From Fragilaria crotonensis (taxonomy: Eukaryota; Bacillariophyta; Fragilariophyceae; Fragilariales; Fragilariaceae), in the NCBI GenBank assembly GCA_022925895.1, contig JAKSYS010000257.1, forward strand, positions 1 through 64,000: DNA of 64,000 bases, read 5' to 3'. This document shows, piece by piece, positions 20,542 through 31,201 of this stretch. The stretch's first letter is position 1, and every line of letters begins with the position of its first letter. Under the pieces are notes generated by a model. It had not been told where the DNA came from, did no database searches, and saw only the letters and a program-made list of their open reading frames with translations. Made by a program: the position numbers and the translations under genes.

Positions 20542-22441
20542 ATGAACCACCAAGGCAACAACGTAGACTATCAAGTCGTTGTGAGACGTCCACTTGACGA
20601 AATCCGTCGTGATGTGGAATCAGGGTCGTTGAATCCACTCGCGAGGGACCAAAACAATCGGAATCTGCTTCACGTGGCCGTTTCTGAGAAAAATTTTGAG
20701 ATTGTTCAATATCTTGGGACAGAATGGGGCGGGAATCGGACGGAACTTGTGAACGCGGTTGATCGTCAAGGGGAAAACAGCCCTTCGTATTGCACGTTCT
20801 GATGAAACCCCTAATCTAAAGCTGGTGAAGTACTTGCTGGATGTCTTTGGTGCATATCAGGTGGTGTGCTCATGGGCATCTGAATCACTTCTGCACGTTG
20901 CCATCCGCAGGAATGATGTCAAGTTGGTCAAATCGTTGGTGAGCCACTCAGGTCGGGGTCGTGAGAACTCTTTGGCTTTTCTAGAGAGCAGAGATGGTGA
21001 TGGACGAACTCCACTTCTTTTCGCGTGCATTCTTACCGAATATAAGAATACTCACACAAGGCTTGATATTGTTCGGTATCTTGTGAAATCGGAACGTCCC
21101 AATAGATTGGACTCTCAACTGTCGCAGCCTCGGGATAAGAATGGACGCACGGCCCTTCATCTGGCATGTGCGACTTATCAGTGTTTTGAACTGGTGACTG
21201 AGCTGGTCAAAAACTACAGCGATGACGTCGAAGTCCAAGATTCTGCCAACATGCGACCCCTTCATGTGGCAGTGTCGTACGCCGCTAGCGTGAACGGAAA
21301 GGCTGATAGCTTGAGAATTGTTCAATTTCTTGTGACTCAGGCAGGGGCGAACGTGAACGTCAAGGATGGGAAAGGCTGGACACCTCTACATTACGCTTGT
21401 CAAGCCATTAGGAGTTTTGGTACAGACCTCATCCGTCTTTTAGTCGAGTATGGTGCCGAGACAGAATCTGAAGATAACGTGGGGAGGACGCCACTACACG
21501 TCGCAACCATGGCAGACAATTATAACCTTATTGAACATTTGGTCGAAAAAGAATGTACAACTGTTGATTTGAGAGACAACGAAGGGAATACCTCGCTGCA
21601 CGTTGCATGCTCAGCGGGAAACTTCTTGGTAGCCCGCTACCTCTTGAACCAGCGCGCCGATGCCGATGCTGAGAACGTCCACAAGCAAAGACCAATTCAT
21701 ATCGCATGCTCCAACCTACAATACGAATTTCTCAGGTTGATAGTGGACCGCTATGGTGCAAACGTCAATGTCGCAGACAGATGTGGTCGAACACCTTTGC
21801 ACAAAGCTTGTATGAGTACTATTGGGATCACCAATGCTCTTGCCAGTGCCAACGTTGTGCGATTCCTGCTAGACAAGGGTGCCAGCGTCGATGTCAGAGA
21901 CGAAGACGGGAAAACCCCATTGTTGTATGCTGTTTCCAGAGGAAACATCGATGGGGCCAGGTTGCTGCTCTCCTACGGCGCAAATACTCTCTGCACTGAC
22001 AGGTTCCAGAACAACGTGCTTCATGTTGCACGAACAGCAGTCATGGCAAGACTGCTCCTTGAGGACATTTCTCCATCAGCAAATGCAGGAGGAACTGCCT
22101 ACACTCTTCTTACCTCAACGAACTCCAAAGGTGAAACGCCCATCGAAACTGTTCATCGATTTGTACTGAACGGGGGATTTTTAAATGATGGCGTGAAGTT
22201 GCTTCATTACTTTAGGTCCTTTACGGAGCTTCAGGTGGCTGTCGACCATCCGCAAAACATTGAACATAGAACGACACGAAGAATGTTTGAAACCTGCTCC
22301 CAATTGAACCCCAATCTCTCCGCTTTTCAGCTTCATTACGTCACGAGAATGTGCGACCTCTTGGGACGTTCAGAACTGGCGGAGGACTTGAAGTTCCATG
22401 TGTTGGGCTTTCTATCGCCTCTCGATTTGATGAATGGGTAG
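20542..22441 (+). pseudogene. Ankyrin-repeat protein A3, frameshifted near the start
   Basis: Tandem duplicate of A2, starting at ATG 20542 (MNHQGNNVDYQVV). At 20770-20773 the text is AAGGGGAAAACAG where A2 has AAGGCAAAACAG, so one extra base throws the frame after ~77 residues. From about 20774 the second frame carries the rest of the protein to the same TAG and C-terminus (LAEDLKFHVLGFLSPLDLMN) as A2. Apart from this the frame is clean over ~555 residues, with ankyrin units matching A2 one for one. A one-base change in a G4A4 run could be an assembly error; if so this is a second intact gene. Confidence 0.88.
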
Positions 22442-22884
22442 GAATGACACGTCGCTGTGGTTCTTTGACGCATGTTCATTTAGATAAATTTGCACAACAG
22501 CAGCAGAAAGAAACGTCATGTACTTTACAGCTTTGTTTGAGATTATACTTTGACTTGAAAGGTCAAGCATTGAAGCGGTACTTGTTAACCCAATAATTAG
22601 GTCGTATATATACTTGTAGTGCTTATAAGCCACAACCCACATCTCGTTTACAAGTCGATTACGTAAGCAGATTAAGCAAACATCTCGCATGCGGTTGTCA
22701 CCGCCAATGAGTTAAGGGTTCCCTACTGTACGCTATAAAAATTTGAACTCTCTGATGACAATCTCCATCGAGACTTAACTGAGAATGAGCACAGGTTTTG
22801 TAGATTGGCGCACACAGCCCATCTCATCATCGACCACTTGTGAGCCTCCAGGCCTGATGTGCCCTTGTGTATTTCTCCAACGAA
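22442..22884. other. Intergenic, no gene seen
   Basis: The first ~100 bases are the duplicated 3' flank shared with A2. The rest holds no recognisable feature. Confidence 0.5.
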
Positions 22885-24105
22885 CTATAGCCGAGAACTA
22901 GCCATTCGGCTGAGAAATCCATCAACCATCTCAACGTCTTGGTAGGTTAAATTCGATGCGTCTGGAAAGAGGTCTCGTGCAAGTCCAAGATCATAGTTCT
23001 TCCAAGCCATACGCAGTGCATGGGACCAGATCTGATATCGCGTCCCCTCGGTTCTTTCCAGATCAACTACGGGATCGCTCCACTTCATTGACATCCATGG
23101 CTTGTCGCGCCCTGTGAAGTGGATTATATCTCGCGTGACTAGAAAACTGCCGTATGGTCATTCGCCAACAATACGAACATGATTCGGGCAAATAAACTCG
23201 AAATCGCGAATCTCACAAAGGGTAGTAGCACTCCCATTCCAACGCCATCGTTGCACACGATTCCTGTTGAAGATGGTGACATCCTTCTTCACATACCTTA
23301 GCCAGTGATAGATCATGCCTTGGTCAACGCTAGAACCATGCCATGCCCAATCACGGTATAACACTTTTGCGCCCTCCGCCGGATATTCGAGGGGAGTCCC
23401 AAAACCCATGGAAGTGTTTATATAATGAATTTCTCGGATCTCCTCCAAAGCACCTCGTTCGGGTTCCATCACGAAGAAGCCTCCCTGAGCTGGCTCGCTC
23501 CTAAACGCGAAAATTAGATTCGGAGCAAAAATATTTTTTCGTTGTCAGGAGTCATTGTCACTTTGACATTGTTATCCCAATGGCACAATGGTAGGACGTC
23601 GGCGTCGAAGAAAAGAGCTCGTTTGTATTCCGTGAAACGCAGAATGTGAAACTTCTCCATCATGAAGGAATTGAACGAATCCACTTCTCCGCGAGGAAGG
23701 TACTCAACTCGCATTCTCAGCTTGGAGAGGTACGTCTCTTTGCGACCTTGGCAGAGTTGTGTGATTCGTTCCCTTTGCCATGCGTACCAATACAACAACG
23801 TCCATTTGAGAACCAGTTTCATCTAACATGTAGCGAACTGCCGCCAGGTGGAGTAAGTATCCGAGGCATGATTTGTCACGATGCAAGGGCGCGGTATCAG
23901 ATGGATCAATCCCTGCGAACAACGTGAAGAAGGCATGTTCAGATGTCGTGATGTTGTTGGAGGATTTAACTCGTCGATCGAGTTCCCGCGTCACTGTGGC
24001 GTTTGAATTGAAGGAAAAGTATGACATGTTCGTACAGCAGAGAACAGAGATCATGATGCCGAGGCAAAAACCTGCGTTCGCTTTCATTGTGTTGCCTATA
24101 GACAT
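22885..24105 (-). pseudogene. GT8-like glycosyltransferase, type II membrane, broken
   Basis: The likely start is ATG 24105 (MSIGNTMKANAGF) followed by a signal-anchor helix (CLGIMISVLCC), then a luminal GT8/glycogenin-like fold: EHAFFTLFAG, the DxD motif in EYKRALFFDADVLPL, AQGGFFVMEPE, DQGMIYHWL and HFTGRDKPWM near the end. GT8 enzymes transfer sugars from UDP-sugar, usually in the Golgi. The gene is broken by a frameshift near 23745, a one-base shift in the T-run near 23536, and an in-frame TGA at 23158-23160 between IVGE and PYGSFLVTRD. Three lesions argue for a pseudogene, though homopolymer errors could explain the T-run shift. Confidence 0.8.
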
Positions 24106-24138
24106 CTGTGACCATTTTTTTAGAACAAAGCAGAACAC

Positions 24139-25144
24139 GACTATCGGGTTTTCACGGCTTCACTCAGAACTCACCTTGAACAGATGAAAGTGATACGAGC
24201 ATTACAAGTACCTGGTAAACAGATCCAACACCATGTTATGCTCGCCCCTGAATGCAAACCTGTCAGCTAATCAAGAATAAAATTTTAGTTGATTGAGCGA
24301 ATGTACACTCTCGTCCTTCAATCACAAATTTTCCGAACACAGTACAGTCTACCTGGTACTGGTACGATGCTGTTGGGATGGCTGGAGGCAACAGAGTTGA
24401 TTAACACCATTTTGAGGCTAAAAATTTCATCCTCTACTACTAGAGAGTAGACAGTAGACACATGTGTGGGAATTCTATAGCTGGTTGCATCATGATGATG
24501 ATTTTCGTAGGATGCGTAGACCCTCGTATGGATTTACTTGACATTTAACGATTCTACGTACTGAGCCATACTAAACATCTCGTTCTGAATTTTTTTGGAA
24601 AGCATGGCGCGTGAGACCGTCGTATGGCATTTCCACAATGAGCGCAGCATGTTCACCGATGTTGCCATAACTTTGTGAATTTCATTGCTGCAGTATTTCC
24701 ATGAACGGTTTTCATTCATGGACTTGAACACAAGTCTATAAACTCTCGTGGAAATACGGCAGCTCAAAAAACAACGGAGATCTTGAGAGATCTTTGAGCG
24801 CCATTGTGAGACGAACGAAGCGTGCAATTTGCCGTGATAATTTTAGTTCGACAGGGTTAATGCTATTCTTTTGTACTAGGGTCTACGTGGGCTACTATAA
24901 GTTTTCATTTATTGCAACCAGCCGTATGTATGCTATCATTCGTCAGATGTCACGAACTCGTACTAGTAGTAGTACTGGCACATACATGGTACGGAGTACT
25001 TACACCATGGACTGCATGCACATCACGACGGGTATGGCGACACGTTTCTCCCGCAGCCTCGATCCCGTTCGTCTCCGAGAGCTAGATGTGCTCACCGATC
25101 ACCGATCGATGTGCTTGAAGTGGAAAGGCAAAACCTGGAACAGT
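24139..25144. other. Intergenic, no supported gene
   Basis: Open frames at 24534-24827 (minus) and 24794-25186 (plus) have no ATG at a sensible place or no recognisable motif. The stretch has TAC/ACT-rich words (24340-24370, 24960-25000), including ACGGAGTACTTAC, as elsewhere between genes. Confidence 0.4.
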
Positions 25145-25173
25145 CCAACACCAACACCAACACCAACACCAAC
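25145..25173 (+). repeat. CCAACA hexanucleotide microsatellite
   Basis: Almost five copies of CCAACA end ten bases before the start codon of the G3E GTPase gene, so the tract lies in its 5' untranslated region. Copy-number change here would alter the leader but not the protein if ATG 25183 is the start. Confidence 0.85.
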
Positions 25174-25182
25174 TTATGTACC

Positions 25183-27117
25183 ATGATCTCATCGACGACA
25201 AGATGGAGTGTTAGTGTCAGGTTGGTTGTATCCGTATGGCTCGTAATGATCCAGTTGCAGGGAGCCTTTGGTCTTGCATCCATCTCCAACAATTCACAAT
25301 CCAAACAACAGCAACAACAGCTCTATCCAGATGATCGTTACAGTCAACCAAAAGCAAAAGCGAAACCCAAACCAATTCCGATTACGGTTCTATCAGGATT
25401 TCTTGGCAGTGGCAAGACAACATTGCTCCAGCATTTGCTTCAAAACAAGCAAGGTCTTCGAATCGCAATCATTGTCAATGATGTTGCGTCCATCAATATT
25501 GATTCCAAACTCATCATGTCGTCATCATCATCATCTGCAATGGACGACAATTCGGGTGCAGCTGGAATGGTCCAACTACAGAATGGATGTGCCTGTTGTT
25601 CCAAATCGGAAGAACTCTTATCGTCCGTTTCCGAACTTGTCATGTTGTCCGATATGAAGGGAGAAGAATTAGGATTTCAACACATTGTTGTCGAAATGAG
25701 TGGAGTTGCTGATCCCAAAAGTGTTCGTGCAAAATTTCAAGAAGCACTCTTGTACGATATGCCTTTGATGGATCGAGTACGACTCGATACCATGGTGACT
25801 GTCGTAGATTGTTCTTCCTTTCTCGAATATCTAGTCAGTGCCAAGGTCGCCACTCCCGACGATGCACCAGAACTATTTTATCCAAATGGACAACCTCCAC
25901 CAACTACGAACCTTGCAGCGACGGAGTGGATGGATGATTTGCCAGCACCATTACTTGAAGCACTCTTGGCAGGTGATGCCGCCTATTCTGATTACTCGTC
26001 ATCATCATCATCATCATCCTCGAACCAAGAGTTTGACAATGGAGTATCGGAACTTCTCGTGGGACAGACGGAAACGGCAGATGTCTTGTTACTCAACAAG
26101 GTTGATTTGGTCCAAGACGATGCACAGCTGGAACAAATTTCCAATGTCGTTGCAGCATTGAATCCTCGTGCCAAGATTTATACGACGCAATACGGTAACG
26201 TGGAGTTGAACAACATTCTCGGCGTCGCGGGTGGTAAAGGTGTCGTGGAGGCTGGTATTGTAGACGATCATAGAGATGCCGTCGATGCAGCCAAAGTCCA
26301 GCCCAGTGATGGTGATGATGATCATTCCTTGGCACCATCGTCACACAATCATGACGCGGTCACCGACTCGACTCATTCGCATTCGCATGATCACACGGAT
26401 GCGTGTATGGACTCGGATTGTACTGAAAATCATTCCCATAATCATCACGATCATACTAGTAATGATGATGCTGTTGCTTGCGTCGATCCCGGCTGTACAG
26501 ACCCAAGTCACTCGCATTCCCATTCTCATTCTCATCAGAATGAAGGAGAAACTCACGCAGGCATTGGCACATTTGTCTATCGAGCACGACGACCGTTTCA
26601 TCCGCAACGTTTGCTCAGTTTGCTTCGAAAACTACCTGTGAAGCGTGGACTGCCGGATGAAGGCGATGACTCGTCGTCGTCGTCTCATCAAGAAACGACA
26701 TTGTCGTTATCTCACGCCACATGCGACGCACTGAAGCGGACGTTGCGCAGCAAGGGATTCATTTGGTGTGCTGATTCCAACATTGCCGCGTTGTATTGGA
26801 GCCATGCTGGTGCATCCTTTGACCTTCAATGTTTAGGACGGTGGTGGAGCACCCTTCCTCGAGATCAATGGCCACCAGAGGCTGTTTCGGCTCTCATGGC
26901 TGACTTTGATGATCCGCAGCACTCGGAAGATGATGCTGCCGGCGAAACTGTAGGAGATCGACGACAAGAGATTGTGTTCATCGGTCAAAGACTCGGCCGA
27001 CGGGAGGATCAGAAGTCGCTGCAAATGGGACTTGATCACTGTCTACTCAACGATGACGAATGGGCATCCTTCCGATCGAAGCGTTCCAGCGAGGAAGAAC
27101 TTCAGGCTGCCTTTTAA
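25183..27117 (+). CDS. Plastid-targeted G3E GTPase (CobW/COG0523), His-rich loop
   Basis: 644 residues from ATG 25183. The N-terminus is a hydrophobic signal (VRLVVSVWLVMIQLQ) followed by GAFG, close to the diatom plastid cleavage motif, then a Ser/Gln-rich transit stretch. The GTPase has Walker A GFLGSGKTT (residues 72-80), the metal-binding GCACC (CxCC) motif, VEMSGVADP, and LLNKVDLV as the base-recognition motif. A C-terminal CobW_C domain follows (GTFVYRARRPFHPQRL). Between them is a loop with many His (HSHSHDHTD, HSHNHHDH, HSHSHSHSH) and CxxDxxC-like segments, typical of family members that store or pass on zinc. Role: GTP-driven metal delivery to a client, here probably in the plastid. 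Ends in TAA and converges on the next gene, 116 bp away. Confidence 0.93.
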   Translation: MISSTTRWSVSVRLVVSVWLVMIQLQGAFGLASISNNSQSKQQQQQLYPDDRYSQPKAKAKPKPIPITVLSGFLGSGKTTLLQHLLQNKQGLRIAIIVNDVASINIDSKLIMSSSSSSAMDDNSGAAGMVQLQNGCACCSKSEELLSSVSELVMLSDMKGEELGFQHIVVEMSGVADPKSVRAKFQEALLYDMPLMDRVRLDTMVTVVDCSSFLEYLVSAKVATPDDAPELFYPNGQPPPTTNLAATEWMDDLPAPLLEALLAGDAAYSDYSSSSSSSSSNQEFDNGVSELLVGQTETADVLLLNKVDLVQDDAQLEQISNVVAALNPRAKIYTTQYGNVELNNILGVAGGKGVVEAGIVDDHRDAVDAAKVQPSDGDDDHSLAPSSHNHDAVTDSTHSHSHDHTDACMDSDCTENHSHNHHDHTSNDDAVACVDPGCTDPSHSHSHSHSHQNEGETHAGIGTFVYRARRPFHPQRLLSLLRKLPVKRGLPDEGDDSSSSSHQETTLSLSHATCDALKRTLRSKGFIWCADSNIAALYWSHAGASFDLQCLGRWWSTLPRDQWPPEAVSALMADFDDPQHSEDDAAGETVGDRRQEIVFIGQRLGRREDQKSLQMGLDHCLLNDDEWASFRSKRSSEEELQAAF

Positions 27118-27233
27118 ATCCCATTCCTGTACGCATGGTGAGCTATTAGCATCGATCAAATCCATTATTTTCTATTTAAAGCAATATTCTGCCGCATCTC
27201 GTAGCTGTTCCATGCTCGATTGTACATCATCGT

Positions 27234-28916
27234 TCAGAATTGTGAATTCAAAAACACCGAGACAATCCCATATTCAATATCCTTGACAATATCCTTAATC
27301 TTGGCGCGAAGGAACGAAGGTTCGTCTTCTCCTTCGGGCAGAACGAGCTCTCCGCTTTCAAGCTGTGCCTTTAACCTTGCTTCGAACTTTTCTGTCGCAT
27401 CCAACCCCACCCAAACTCCAATCAGCCTTATACCAGGAATCTTGCGAAGTTTCTTGACCGTGTCGACAGTCGCATCCACCACCACAACAGAAGATGACGA
27501 CGACGTTGCTCCACTTGCATTCAAAATTCCTTCCTTGGTAACACCAAATCGTCCCGTGGGATCGACCGTTAGCAATTCATCACGCGATTCCAACAATTCA
27601 AATTTGGCACCTTGTTCCACCCGATCCACCACGGTGGGAGCCACGAATCGTCCATCACTTTCTGCAATCAATTTCTGTACCAATTCACTCCTTCCAGCAG
27701 CTTGTGGTCCCGACACCACAAGGACAGTCTTGAGATCTCCCATTCCAGCAGTTGTAGCAAGGCGATCGTCCACATTCTGTTGTTTGGCAAGATTGATTGC
27801 AATACCAACACTGCCGGGCAAGATCCCTTGACCCTCCTTCAAAAGGTCTGTAATCTGATTGGCAAAGAGAGGAAGGCGATAGGTCAAGAAACCAATCACA
27901 ATGGCTCCGAACTGTTCCGGACTCATGGTTGTAAATATATTGTTGGAGGAACTGACAGGACTGGCATCACCCAAAATGAGTTTGTTGTACAGTGCGACCG
28001 ACACGAACACCAAGAATGGCATGAAGAAACGAAGATTCGAAATGTTGCTTCCCATTTTGGATTGAACAGATCCCAAAGTATCAGTTTTAACACTCAACAA
28101 GAATAGATAGGCCACACCGGCAAAGGCTCCAGCTGCATAAATGGCCGCATCCTCTGGACCCTTGACAAGGTCCGCAACAATCGTTCCAGCAACACTGAGA
28201 AGCGCAGCCTCTCGAAGGAGCTTCCCCTTCAATGCTGAATAAATCTCCCAATCGGCTTGGACTATATCTTGATTGATGGCATTCTCCCCCACAAATGGTC
28301 CAGGATACGAATCGACCGCGTACTGTTCGGCACGAACAAGGATGCGTCCTTGACCATCTCGTGGGACCTTAAAGGCAGCTTCGGTACGGACCCAACTGGC
28401 AGCAATCGGAGCCACTTGATCCAGTGGTCGCATGGTCTTTTTGGAAGAAGAACGAACCAAAGAACGCGACGAATATTCAGCATAAAAACCATCGCCAACA
28501 TCCTCAAGTTGCGTCAGTTCGACCGCCCACGACGATGATGACGATGATGATGAAGTAGAATCGGATCCACTTCCGAGAACTTTTTGAATGTAGGCAATCT
28601 TTCCCACCAATACTTGACCATCAGCCTTGCCTCCATCGAGATCGTAGTATCGAACAATATCACCCGCCTTGGGGTACAAGGGTTTCTTTGGTTGTGCGAC
28701 CGGAGCATCTTCGTAGATGGGTTGGTACGTGAAGAGTTTTGTGGATTTTTTCGACATTTCTGCTGTCACCGAATGATGATGATGTTGTTGTCGAGGATGA
28801 CACGAAGGAATGGTAAAGGCCGATACGACGAATGAACCTTGAAAAAGTAATAACCATGCCAAAAGCATTTGTAGCATGGTGAATGATGACAGCAGTGCTG
28901 GTTGAGAGGACGTCAT
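27234..28916 (-). CDS. Plastid membrane protein with guanylate-kinase-like domain
   Basis: 560 residues, ATG 28916, TGA stop. It opens with a signal peptide (MLLAWLLLFQGSFVVSAF) with an SAF cleavage motif followed by a transit-like segment, which points to the plastid. Residues ~75-200 look like a globular domain beginning KAGDIVRYYDLDGGK. Residues ~240-360 hold about four hydrophobic helices. From ~394 there is a nucleotide-kinase-like fold starting VLVVSGPQAAGRSELVQKL. This is the guanylate kinase P-loop pattern with R in place of the catalytic K, and typical guanylate-binding residues are not evident, so it may be a non-catalytic scaffold. I do not recognise a named gene. It is convergent with the G3E GTPase gene. 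Confidence 0.75.
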   Translation of the reverse strand: MTSSQPALLSSFTMLQMLLAWLLLFQGSFVVSAFTIPSCHPRQQHHHHSVTAEMSKKSTKLFTYQPIYEDAPVAQPKKPLYPKAGDIVRYYDLDGGKADGQVLVGKIAYIQKVLGSGSDSTSSSSSSSSWAVELTQLEDVGDGFYAEYSSRSLVRSSSKKTMRPLDQVAPIAASWVRTEAAFKVPRDGQGRILVRAEQYAVDSYPGPFVGENAINQDIVQADWEIYSALKGKLLREAALLSVAGTIVADLVKGPEDAAIYAAGAFAGVAYLFLLSVKTDTLGSVQSKMGSNISNLRFFMPFLVFVSVALYNKLILGDASPVSSSNNIFTTMSPEQFGAIVIGFLTYRLPLFANQITDLLKEGQGILPGSVGIAINLAKQQNVDDRLATTAGMGDLKTVLVVSGPQAAGRSELVQKLIAESDGRFVAPTVVDRVEQGAKFELLESRDELLTVDPTGRFGVTKEGILNASGATSSSSSVVVVDATVDTVKKLRKIPGIRLIGVWVGLDATEKFEARLKAQLESGELVLPEGEDEPSFLRAKIKDIVKDIEYGIVSVFLNSQF

Positions 28917-29656
28917 GGCGCTTTTCTGCTACCTGTTACTCCTATCGAAGAGCCTAGAGTGTAAACTCAATGGAATTGATGCTTGATGCAGATCTTAATG
29001 TGTTGAGCTTGGTTGATTTCTAGAGGAGAGTCCTTGTTATATCATTGATTTTTATTGGGTGTCGTTCTTGGTGTCATGTGTCATCTATTCACTTTGTCTA
29101 CTCGTACTGACTGAGTAGAGAGTGTATGATGCTGCCATGTGCACTTCTGAGATAATTTCATTGGCCTCGGATTTTTGGGGCTCGAACATACAGTACTGTT
29201 GTTCGATAGCACTCCAGTAGCACAAGTGCAGTAGGTCGACGTTCGGCGACAGGCGGCGGCGCATCAGCGTATTCTGTCTGCGCTACTGTACTGTAACTAT
29301 TCGTATGTACAAGGTACAGTACCTGTACTCCAGCATGATGCTGCATATCGTATATCCCCTCTCCCCTCGCACCTCGCACGTCTGCACGCCGGGGCAGCTT
29401 GACGTTTAATGCTGTATGTACCAGCAATTTATAAGTATATTTAAATATCTATATTAAACAAATGTCAAGTGCTCTATTAATTAAAAAAGTTTCTATATTT
29501 TGAATTCCTCCGTATTCAAGTCTGATTGTACTTCAAGGAACATCTTCGATGATCGTTCGAACAAACCGGTACTTGCACTTGCACGCCCAACCCATCGCAA
29601 AGCTTCGGATTCCGGATTATATCTTCGATAATCAATAGATTGCTCACAAATTATAA
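28917..29656. other. Intergenic between divergent genes, no gene seen
   Basis: This is the shared upstream region of the minus-strand plastid gene and the plus-strand dioxygenase. It has ACTGTACTGTAAC- and GGTACAGTACCTGTACTC-like palindromic words (29280-29330) and a very AT-rich part (29430-29500). No defined promoter element can be named. Confidence 0.45.
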
Positions 29657-30484
29657 ATGGAATGCGCCATGAAGTTCCCTGCTGTATTTGTAAATCACGG
29701 TGGTGGTCCCCTCCCATTGTTGGGGAGACAGCCACATTTGGCACATCACATGCAAGAAGTCGTCAAGCTGCTTCCATCCAAGCCAACGTCGATTGTTGTC
29801 TTGAGTGCTCATTGGGAAGCGAGTCCCGTGGAGATTACCACCAGCAACGGTCCACAGAAACTGCTCTTTGATTATGGTGGTTTCCCTCCCGAAACGTACA
29901 AGTATGAATATCCAGCACCTGGTAATCCCGAATTGTCTCTTCGCATTCGAGATTTACTTCAAGGGGAGGGAATCGTCAGTACATTGGAACAGACAAGGGG
30001 ATTGGATCATGGAGTGTTTGTTCCGTTGAAAATCATGTACCCCGATGCGGATATTCCCGTGGTGTCTGTATCCCTTGCTGCATCTCTCGATCCGCTGGAA
30101 AATATCAAGATTGGTCATGCGTTGGCACCATTGCGCGATGATGGAATTTTAATTCTGGGAAGTGGCTATACATTTCACAATATGCGATCCTTCTTCAATC
30201 CGACAGATGATTCCTTTCAGGCATCAGAAGATTTCAATACGTGGTTGAAAGAAACTTTGGCATCATCATCGCCAGCAACTATGAAAGATCGACTCTTACA
30301 TTGGACCAAGGCTCCTGGTGCACGCAAGAGTCATCCTCGTGAAGAGCATTTAATTCCACTCTTCATGGTGGCGGCTGCCGCTGACTTTGTGCCCGCCAAG
30401 GTTGTGTACGATACCACTCACAAGGACAAGGACAATCATGATCAAATTAGCGATCACGCTGTGACTGGGTATCTCTTCAATTAA
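29657..30484 (+). CDS. LigB-type aromatic ring dioxygenase, 4,5-DOPA dioxygenase family
   Basis: 275 residues, close to the usual ~260-270 of this family; ATG at 29657 with a second Met four codons on (MKFPAVFVNHGGGP). It has the metal-binding histidines of the DODA/YgiD branch: His14 in NHGGGP, His52 in LSAHWEASP, one in GLDHGVFVPL and one in REEHLIPLF. The strand LILGSGYTFHNMR is also family-typical. Members open an aromatic diol ring with O2 and a divalent metal; in plants this makes betalamic acid, but in algae and bacteria the natural substrate is often unknown. No targeting signal is seen. The gene is intact with a clean TAA end. Confidence 0.93.
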   Translation: MECAMKFPAVFVNHGGGPLPLLGRQPHLAHHMQEVVKLLPSKPTSIVVLSAHWEASPVEITTSNGPQKLLFDYGGFPPETYKYEYPAPGNPELSLRIRDLLQGEGIVSTLEQTRGLDHGVFVPLKIMYPDADIPVVSVSLAASLDPLENIKIGHALAPLRDDGILILGSGYTFHNMRSFFNPTDDSFQASEDFNTWLKETLASSSPATMKDRLLHWTKAPGARKSHPREEHLIPLFMVAAAADFVPAKVVYDTTHKDKDNHDQISDHAVTGYLFN

Positions 30485-31201
30485 GGATTTGTCCTTTCCA
30501 CGTAATTACACATGCATCCGACACCATGTAAACTCGAATTTCATTAAATTAGCGCTCGATAATACTCTCTCGATCTACTTTGCTCTACTTTTTAGTCATG
30601 TTGCCTCCAATCGCCTATCATATGTGATAGTGTTTGGCTCTACCTGATATTGTTGCCTCGCAAATGGAGGATGAGGGACAGCGATCTATTCCATACACTC
30701 TTGGAGAGAGAGAGAGAGAGAGAGAGAGTGAATTGGAAGTCGTCGCGTTGAGCGGTCCAAAGAGGGCCAACTACAAAGACGAAACATTTGCACCCGAACA
30801 ACCCCAAACGTTGTTTGATAAGTTATGCATGACACAGCGCAATCCCAGCAAATGACTTGCAACATGATATAAATAGTAAGTTGCAAGTAGTTAGTCTAAT
30901 CGTGACCATCCCATCCTCCGGCAACTAGTCGTTGCAAGTAGTCCACCCTATCCGTGATGCGAACATACGCGCGCACAATCGTGTGTGTGTGCGTGCGCGT
31001 GTGTCCATCGAAAACGCATCTTCCCTTGCCATGTGACAGCCATGGACAACCGTATTGCCAAACCAATACGAATGACCAAAAAAGGCAACAAATGACGACA
31101 TGCGCGAGTACACGAGCATGTCATCATCATCTTTGGCAAGATACGACACTCAATGCAATCACATCATCACGGGTATGGGATGGCATACCATGAAATCGCA
31201 T
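30485..31201. other. Intergenic with a GA microsatellite
   Basis: A (GA)n tract lies at about 30704-30728 and GTGTGTGTGCGTGCGCGTGTG at 30981-31001. A short open frame at 30664-30855 (MEDEGQRSIPYTLG...) reads through the GA tract as ERERERE. It lacks any recognised motif and is not called as a gene. Confidence 0.5.

Noticed and set aside
23158-23160. An in-frame TGA in the GT8-like gene as a possible selenocysteine codon.
   Set aside because: The position is not a redox site in this family, other frameshifts are present, and TGA ends intact genes in the window.
30634-30855. A small open frame containing ERERERE.
   Set aside because: The frame start is not ATG and the sequence is mainly a GA microsatellite.
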